Below are positions 31,056 to 35,940 of a DNA stretch of 35,940 bases, one piece after another. The position numbers were made by a program, and so were the translations under genes. The stretch is from DATIGJ01 sp035644155 (GTDB lineage Bacteria > Patescibacteriota > Microgenomatia > Levybacterales > UBA12049). The stretch covers positions 1-35,940 of the forward strand of contig DASQPC010000064.1 in NCBI GenBank assembly GCA_035644155.1, in the 5' to 3' direction. Position 1 is the stretch's first letter. Every line of letters begins with the position of its first letter. The notes below the pieces were generated by a model. The model was not told where the DNA came from, ran no database searches, and saw only the letters and a list, made by a program, of their open reading frames with translations.

Positions 31056-32549
31056 TTAGGCTTTTTCAGTCACTTTATATTCTAATCTTTTTCCAAACAT
31101 AAGTTGCGTATGAGAAATGAGTGCTGGTAATGCTGAAAGAAAAAATCCAACAATTGGCATCAAAAGAAATTCAAAAGGAAAAAGAAGCCGACGAAGAAGG
31201 GGAAGGTGTTGATTGTCTGGTCTGTTTTTGTAATCAAGATACAGCATACACAAGAGCGCGATAAGACAGAAGTTAAGAATAAAACCTGCAAGATGAGGAA
31301 GACTATAGCCTAAGGCAGTTCGTGAATAAACAGGATTTATAACAGCCATGATGTTTGCTGCAATCGTAATGACAAACCAATTAACCGGCCAGAGAATATG
31401 ATCCATCAAAACCCCAAAAACTAAAACCGTTTTGCGGAAAAATGGTATCTCTGGTATCGTTAACCACCATTTAATGTATAGTGGATCGTCAGAAACTCCC
31501 CATGACCATCGTCGCTCTTGTGTATATTTATTTTTTAAACTGTTAACGTAACCAACAGAGAGAGCTGCGTCCATAGATGTTTTTAAAAATATTGGTTCTG
31601 CCCAGAGATTGCCTTTCATACGAAAGAATGCTTTAAAGAAGATTCGATAATCTTCAGGAATAACATCAACATCCCAAAAATCGATATCTTTTAAAAGTTT
31701 AAATGAGAGAGAATAGGTTGCGTTGGTAACCAAACGATCTCCTTGTACCAAAAGAGCAGTTCGCCAGAGACTTCCAAAAAAAGAAATGATACGTGTCGGA
31801 GCAGGAACATTCCAAATATTATTGTAGTAAACGGTTGCTGATTGCCAAAATTTGTTGTGACGCTTGCGATCTGAGAGAAAAGCATGTGTGAGGTAGGAGA
31901 AATATTCCTTATGAAAGATTGAATCTGCATCAACTGAAGAAACAGTTGCAAAGTCAAGATCAAGATTCCCTTCTTCAAAGAGTTTTTTGTAAGCAACTCG
32001 TCCGGCGAATGCTTCATTGGATGATTTGCCTTTTATTTCTCCTGCAACATCTTGATGGTATGTTGCAAAGATACTGCCAAAAATATCTTTAAATTCTTTC
32101 ATTAAAACCGCTGCGCGTTCTTTTGCCTCATGTTCGCGCTCTTCCATTGCTAGAACGATATGGAGTCTTTTTGTTGGATATGATTGTTTGCTTAACGCCT
32201 CAAGAGTAATACGGATTTTATCAACCTTCTCTTTATAGTTGGGAATAACTAAGACATGATGGACTTTGTGCACATCAGCAAATCGTTTTGCTTTTTCATA
32301 CCAATCTTCTTTTTCAGCCTTTTCAATTTTTTGGGTTGCTTTATAGGCATTGACGACGAGTGAGAATGATTTATAAAACCAATAAATATCAAAAAAGAGA
32401 ATGCTATATGCGAGTACTGTAGGAATAAAAAACGATCCCCATAATGGAAAGAGAATAATCATCCAGGCAGTAAATCCAGGAAGAATCTCAAGAAGACGTC
32501 TTGTTTTGATGGGATATTTTGTAAATATATTGTTGAAGAAATTAGTCAT
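31056..32549 (-). CDS. membrane-associated family 2 glycosyltransferase
   Basis: 497 residues. Two N-terminal hydrophobic segments precede a GT-A catalytic domain (about 95-330) with VLVIPNYKEKVDKIRITLEA, ATVSSVDADSIFHKEYF (DxD metal site), and ERRWSWGVSDDPLYIKWWL as the counterpart of the QxxRW motif. Three or four C-terminal transmembrane helices follow. The layout is that of processive or polyprenyl-linked GT2 synthases. The acceptor is not known. Twelve bases separate it from the GT39 gene; the TatD stop and this start are one base apart. Confidence 0.84.
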   Translation of the reverse strand: MTNFFNNIFTKYPIKTRRLLEILPGFTAWMIILFPLWGSFFIPTVLAYSILFFDIYWFYKSFSLVVNAYKATQKIEKAEKEDWYEKAKRFADVHKVHHVLVIPNYKEKVDKIRITLEALSKQSYPTKRLHIVLAMEEREHEAKERAAVLMKEFKDIFGSIFATYHQDVAGEIKGKSSNEAFAGRVAYKKLFEEGNLDLDFATVSSVDADSIFHKEYFSYLTHAFLSDRKRHNKFWQSATVYYNNIWNVPAPTRIISFFGSLWRTALLVQGDRLVTNATYSLSFKLLKDIDFWDVDVIPEDYRIFFKAFFRMKGNLWAEPIFLKTSMDAALSVGYVNSLKNKYTQERRWSWGVSDDPLYIKWWLTIPEIPFFRKTVLVFGVLMDHILWPVNWFVITIAANIMAVINPVYSRTALGYSLPHLAGFILNFCLIALLCMLYLDYKNRPDNQHLPLLRRLLFPFEFLLMPIVGFFLSALPALISHTQLMFGKRLEYKVTEKA

Positions 32550-32550
32550 A

Positions 32551-33366
32551 TTAATTTTTGACTTTTAATTTGCCAAATACAGTATATACATTTTTGTCTG
32601 TCTGTTCCACAAGTTTTTCAAGCGGAATATTTTTGAGTTTTGCTATGAATTGTGCAACGATTATAGCATAAGAAGGCTCGTTTCTCTTGCCTCGATAGGG
32701 AAGTGGTGCGAGATAGGGACTGTCTGTCTCAATCACAATCCGGTTAAGCGGAGCGTAGGTAATTAATTCCTGTAAATCGAGCGGTTCATCAGGTGGGTTC
32801 CCTCCATACATTGCGTTGCCGTCAAAGCCTACATAAAATCCTAGCTGCAAAGCAGCTTGCAATGATTCTCTACTTCCCGCAATACAATGGAACATACCAG
32901 GAACAGCAAGTAATAAGTGTTTTTGCTCTTTAAGAATTGTGATAATTTCTTTTCGCGCTTTTTCTGTTCTGCTATGAATTTGCAGAGGTAATTTCAATTT
33001 GTGAGCAAGCTCCAACTGCTGGATAAAAATATTCTTTTGTAAAACAGGGTCGACAATTCCGTTTGATTTGTAGTTATAATAGTCCAGGCCGCATTCTCCA
33101 ATGCCAATGACTTTCGGATGCTTCGCAAGAGTTTCTAATTTTTCGAGCCAATTTTTTTCAACTTTATCTACATGATGAGGATGAATACCAACGACAGCAT
33201 AAAGATTTTCATACTGTTCTGCAAGATCGATTGCCCATTGACTGGATGAGATTTGCGTGCCTGTATTAATAATAGTATGGACACCAGCTTCTAGTGCACG
33301 GGTAATAACAGCATTAAAATCATCTTCAAAGGTATGAAAATTGAGGTGACAATGTGCATCAATCAT
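32551..33366 (-). CDS. tatD: TatD family metal-dependent hydrolase (DNase)
   Basis: 271 residues, TIM-barrel amidohydrolase-type. Metal ligands are visible: DAHCHLNF (H5, H7), GIGECGLDYYNY (E), LQIHSRTEKARK (H), MFHCIAGS (H) and IETDSPYLAPLPYRGKRNEP (D). E. coli TatD is a 3'-5' exonuclease and hydrolase in DNA quality control. In many genomes tatD sits beside metG, as here with one small gene between. Its ATG overlaps the preceding gene by four bases. Confidence 0.94.
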   Translation of the reverse strand: MIDAHCHLNFHTFEDDFNAVITRALEAGVHTIINTGTQISSSQWAIDLAEQYENLYAVVGIHPHHVDKVEKNWLEKLETLAKHPKVIGIGECGLDYYNYKSNGIVDPVLQKNIFIQQLELAHKLKLPLQIHSRTEKARKEIITILKEQKHLLLAVPGMFHCIAGSRESLQAALQLGFYVGFDGNAMYGGNPPDEPLDLQELITYAPLNRIVIETDSPYLAPLPYRGKRNEPSYAIIVAQFIAKLKNIPLEKLVEQTDKNVYTVFGKLKVKN

Positions 33367-33674
33367 GAGAAATAGTTGAATTCTGGTCTTGTATCAGTCA
33401 GATTGAATGCTTGCTTCATTTCTTCTGGAGTATTAATGCGGATAATTTTAAACTTTCCTGAGGTTGTTTTTTTTACATAATCATGATTAACCTTAACGAT
33501 ATGAACAAGTCCCCAATAAATCCATTTACCATTTACGTTTTCTGCAAGAAAATTTCTAACAGGAGGAATTTTGTATAATCGGATATCAGGTTTGTTCGTA
33601 AAAATAAAAATTTTGTTTTGAAAATCCTCAAGTCTGTAGGGAGTTTGTAAATGCTTTTCAAGAAAACTTCCCAT
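33363..33674 (-). CDS. hypothetical protein between metG and tatD
   Basis: 103 residues, not recognised. It is soluble and beta-rich, with aromatic stretches NKIFIFTNKPDIRLYKIPPV and GKWIYWGLVHIVKVNHDYVK, ending RPEFNYFS. A KTTSGKFKIIRINTPEEMKQ segment suggests a strand-helix unit. It overlaps tatD by four bases (ATGA). Its ATG lies eight bases beyond the metG stop, and a perfect TATAAT six bases before the ATG overlaps that stop, so it and tatD can be transcribed apart from metG. The role is unknown; position between MetRS and TatD hints at RNA or nucleotide metabolism only weakly. Confidence 0.75.
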   Translation of the reverse strand: MGSFLEKHLQTPYRLEDFQNKIFIFTNKPDIRLYKIPPVRNFLAENVNGKWIYWGLVHIVKVNHDYVKKTTSGKFKIIRINTPEEMKQAFNLTDTRPEFNYFS

Positions 33675-33680
33675 ACATGT

Positions 33681-33689
33681 ATTATATCA
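33681..33689 (-). promoter_or_regulatory. extended -10 inside the metG stop region
   Basis: Minus strand TGATATAAT; the TATAAT overlaps the metG TAA and lies six bases before ATG 33674. No clear -35. Confidence 0.55.
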
Positions 33690-35139
33690 TTGATATCCTT
33701 GGGAAAAGTGGTTTCTGCGAGATAATTTTTGCTACTTTGAACTGATCAAGAATCTTTTCAGCGGTTTCTGGCAAGAATGGCTGCAAGAGTAATCCAATTT
33801 CCTGAATACGATCCACACAATGGGCAAGGACGCTTTTGAGTCGTTCCACATCTGTTTTGGCAAGTTGCCAAGGTTTTTCTTCGTTGATATATTTATCTAG
33901 CTCTGAGATTTGTTGCCAGACAAAGGATAGCGCATCAGGGAAGCGGAAGTCGTTGAGCGCTTGTGTATAGACACCGTCTTCAAGAAAATGTTCGCTGCTT
34001 CGCGTCACTGTTCCCATATTGGAGTAGTCAGCATTTTCGCAGAGTTTAGCAACACGAGCGATAAGATTGCCGAGTCCATTTGCAAGATCTGCGTTATACG
34101 CTTGTTGAAATTTCTCTTCTGAAAAGTCTCCATCTGAAAAAGGTGAAAAATAGCGGAGCATATAAAATCGCAAACTATCTGTCCCATATTTTCCAATTAT
34201 TTCTATTGGATCAATGACATTGCCGAGTGTCTTACTCATTTTTTGTCCATTAACCGTAAAGTATTCATGCACAAAAAGTTGTTTAGCAAGAGGAAGTTTG
34301 GCTGAAAGAAGAAATGCCGGCCAATAAATTGCATGGAACCTGATAATACCTTTCCCAATTACTTGGATATTTGCAGGCCACCATTTTTTGTACATTTTTT
34401 CATCCCAACCAAATCCTATGCCGCTTTGGTAAATATTGAGCGCGTCAAACCAGACATACATACGTTGCGAATCATCTCCGGGTACAGGTACACCCCAATT
34501 TTTGGCACGCGCATTGGTACGGGAAATACTAATGTCTTGCAGACCTTGTTTGAGAAAGGAAAGGATTTCTCTTTTTCTCTTTTCAGGAGTAATAATCAGT
34601 TTATCTTCTTCAATAAGTTTGGTTACGTGTTCTTGATACTTGCTGAGTCGGAAAAAATAATTCTCTTCGGTAACTTCTTCCAGTTTTTTTCCAGGATGTT
34701 CAAAGCATTCGCCATTTTCATCAAGCTCTTCTTTTTCGTAAAATAATTCACAGCCAACACAATACAAACCAGTATAGGCTTTTTTGTAGATATCACCGTT
34801 TTTGTCACATAATTTCCAGAGTTCTTGTGAAGCAGGATAATGATGTTTTTTATCACTTCCTTTTTGCCAGATATCATAGCTGGCATTTAGTTTTTCAGCC
34901 AGGTGAACAAATAAATTATTATTTTCATCAATAAATGTCTGAATTGGTTTTCCTGCTTTTTCTGCTGCTTGGACGTTTTTGAGAGCATTCTCGTCTCCTC
35001 CGCATAGTTTGAGAACGTCATCTCCACGAAGACGATGGTACCGCGCGATCACATCTGTCTGTACAAATTCAAGCGCGTGACCAATATGGGGCTTGGCATT
35101 AACATAAGGAATAGCACTCGTGATATAAAATTTACTCAT
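33682..35139 (-). CDS. metG: methionyl-tRNA synthetase
   Basis: Charges tRNA-Met and initiator tRNA; class I synthetase, 485 residues from ATG 35139. Seen are the start ITSAIPYVNAKPHIGHALEF (HIGH, 18-21), the connective peptide with one zinc knuckle (YCVGCE and GECFEH), MYVWFDALNIYQSGIG, and GQKMSKTLGN (KMSK, about 300). The anticodon-binding helical domain is present, but the C-terminal tRNA-binding (EMAP/Arc1p-like) extension is not, which is normal for short MetRS. The frame extends 13 codons upstream to 35178; ATG 35139 is preferred because it gives the conserved N-terminus and lies just after a promoter. CGGDENALK replaces the GTDEHG of many bacteria. Confidence 0.96.
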   Translation of the reverse strand: MSKFYITSAIPYVNAKPHIGHALEFVQTDVIARYHRLRGDDVLKLCGGDENALKNVQAAEKAGKPIQTFIDENNNLFVHLAEKLNASYDIWQKGSDKKHHYPASQELWKLCDKNGDIYKKAYTGLYCVGCELFYEKEELDENGECFEHPGKKLEEVTEENYFFRLSKYQEHVTKLIEEDKLIITPEKRKREILSFLKQGLQDISISRTNARAKNWGVPVPGDDSQRMYVWFDALNIYQSGIGFGWDEKMYKKWWPANIQVIGKGIIRFHAIYWPAFLLSAKLPLAKQLFVHEYFTVNGQKMSKTLGNVIDPIEIIGKYGTDSLRFYMLRYFSPFSDGDFSEEKFQQAYNADLANGLGNLIARVAKLCENADYSNMGTVTRSSEHFLEDGVYTQALNDFRFPDALSFVWQQISELDKYINEEKPWQLAKTDVERLKSVLAHCVDRIQEIGLLLQPFLPETAEKILDQFKVAKIISQKPLFPRISMI

Positions 35140-35149
35140 AACGAATTTG

Positions 35150-35178
35150 ATTGTATCAAAGCAGTCAGGCTGAAACAA
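35150..35178 (-). promoter_or_regulatory. metG promoter
   Basis: Minus strand TTGTTT (35178-35173), a 17-base spacer, TACAAT (35155-35150) preceded by TGA; ten bases to ATG 35139. Confidence 0.6.
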
Positions 35179-35179
35179 G

Positions 35180-35524
35180 CTAGCGCCTGTAGTTAAAAAG
35201 AAGTTCCAAAGTCAAAAACAATGCGCAAAGCAAAATAAAAAAGAATGGGTGAGTAAGATTATTGAGACGCAACACAAGATAACTTACGATAAAGCAAGCA
35301 AAGAGGATGCCATGTTTTTTACTTTTAAAAAGATATGTGCCTGTAGTAAAAAGAAAAATGCCAAGCAGCAGAAAAAATATAACAAGAAGTGAAAAAGAAA
35401 TATGAAGAAGCGATACTTGCAAAGTTGGAGGGAACGAAATAATAAGAAAAATAAGAGCAACCAAACTAAGAAGAGCACTAATCAAAAAAGGTAATCGTGT
35501 TTTTCTTTGGTGCATACTCATCAT
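35180..35524 (-). CDS. small four-helix membrane protein
   Basis: 114 residues, not recognised. A short basic N-terminus (MMSMHQRKTRLP; any of three Met codons could start) is followed by four hydrophobic segments: FLISALLSLVALIFLIIS, LLVIFFLLLGIFLFTTGTYL, ILFACFIVSYLVLRL and FFFILLCALFLTLELLF. It overlaps the pilin-like gene by four bases (ATGA), so it belongs to that operon. Similar small membrane proteins are common in CPR genomes without assigned roles. Placement after a pilin gene suggests, weakly, a role in pilus assembly. Confidence 0.72.
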   Translation of the reverse strand: MMSMHQRKTRLPFLISALLSLVALIFLIISFPPTLQVSLLHISFSLLVIFFLLLGIFLFTTGTYLFKSKKHGILFACFIVSYLVLRLNNLTHPFFFILLCALFLTLELLFNYRR

Positions 35525-35940
35525 TGGAACTTGCAGCAGACCTGGTTAGAAGAGCAATCTAAGCGCCCAAGAGAGGAGCCATTGCCAGCACAAAGCTGAG
35601 AGGAGGAACAAGAGCCACCAGCAGCAGTACAGGCAGATTGATCAGCACCAGGATCATTAGTTCTGACACCAGATTCTTCACCACCAGAACGAGGGGCCTC
35701 ACTGCCAGAAGGGGAAGCACCAGGGATGCCTAAGATGTCAACACCAATGACTTGGAGAATAACAAAAGAGAAAATGAGAAAGAGAAGACCAACAATGGTA
35801 GCGATAAGTTGTTCGCGAGCTTGTTGAATGCCTTCAGGATTGCCACGAGAAGTCATAAAGCGGTACCCAGCGCGCATGATGAGAAGGAGAGCAATCATGC
35901 CCGAAGCAGCAAGAAGGATACCAAAGAGACGAGAGATGAA
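35521..35940 (-). CDS. VirB2/TrbC-like pilin with cysteine-rich C-terminus (5' end outside window)
   Basis: At least 139 residues; the frame is open at the window edge, so an internal Met at 35898 is not the true start. Two hydrophobic helices (FGILLAASGMIALLLIMRAG and IATIVGLLFLIFSFVILQVI) are joined by a polar loop GYRFMTSRGNPEGIQQAREQ. This is the two-helix pattern of T4SS-type (VirB2/TrbC) pilins, frequent in CPR. A flexible Ser/Gly/Glu-rich stretch leads to a C-terminal domain with six Cys in the order C-x6-C-x5-C-x11-C-x5-CC, suggesting three disulfides and an exported, surface-exposed tail. A mutual overlap with the small membrane protein gene suggests an operon. Confidence 0.72.
   Translation of the reverse strand, partial: FISRLFGILLAASGMIALLLIMRAGYRFMTSRGNPEGIQQAREQLIATIVGLLFLIFSFVILQVIGVDILGIPGASPSGSEAPRSGGEESGVRTNDPGADQSACTAAGGSCSSSQLCAGNGSSLGRLDCSSNQVCCKFQ

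Noticed and set aside
1..35940. tRNA genes, CRISPR arrays, insertion sequences, prophage
   Set aside because: I scanned by eye for TΨC-type GGTTCGA arms, regularly spaced repeats, transposase motifs and integrase genes and found none. A tRNA or covariance scan could still reveal something I missed.

Overview
The window is an AT-rich, very gene-dense bacterial segment. Most genes abut or overlap by 1-40 bases. The gene set suggests a Candidate Phyla Radiation (Patescibacteria) genome, most likely a Microgenomates-type lineage. The indicators are a class I (archaeal-type) lysyl-tRNA synthetase, a short MetG with a GGDENALK motif, a stand-alone receiver protein, a membrane-anchored orphan solute-binding protein, a PEGA-SH3 anchor protein, a small VirB2-like pilin, and few biosynthetic genes. 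This placement is inference; no 16S rRNA is present. TGA ends many clearly intact genes (for example greA, rdgB and lysA), so the UGA=Gly recoding of Gracilibacteria/SR1 does not apply.

Layout. 1-2301: ABC-2 exporter (ATPase cut by the window edge, two permeases). 2317-2710 (-): RNase P RNA with its own promoter. 2755-5682 (-): UvrD-type helicase with a C-terminal Fe-S nuclease, divergent from a ferredoxin-NADP reductase-like flavoprotein. 6450-9094 (-): rmuC and a broken ATP-grasp gene. 9184-9639: receiver protein. 9642-13669 (-): five-gene operon (VanW, cytidylyltransferase, DUF192, tsaD, histidine phosphatase). 13707-16146: solute-binding protein and nucleotidyltransferase-fold protein. 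16132-20813: greA with an attenuator-like leader, tdh-kbl (threonine to glycine), two small enzymes and murB. 20817-21129 (-): decayed small gene. 21188-26283: a lysine-centred block (leader peptide/attenuator, lysA, unknown protein, LysRS fused to a B3/B4 domain, unknown protein, rdgB). 26310-27152: PEGA-SH3 protein. 27158-35940 (-): envelope glycosylation genes (UbiA-family prenyltransferase, WecA-like transferase, GT39, GT2), TatD, MetG, and a pilin at the edge.

The main discovery candidate is upstream of lysA. A 15-residue leader peptide with five Lys codons (21229-21276) overlaps three mutually exclusive RNA pairings: a protector, an antiterminator, and a GC-rich terminator with seven T. 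This is the architecture of a trp/his-type attenuator, here apparently sensing lysyl-tRNA charging. A LysRS with a fused B3/B4 (PheRS-editing-like) domain is encoded 1.5 kb downstream.

A second theme is regulatory. At least ten genes have a TGnTAnAAT-like extended -10 only 6-12 bases before the ATG, implying leaderless or nearly leaderless mRNAs. greA and lysA are the exceptions, with real leaders that contain terminator hairpins.
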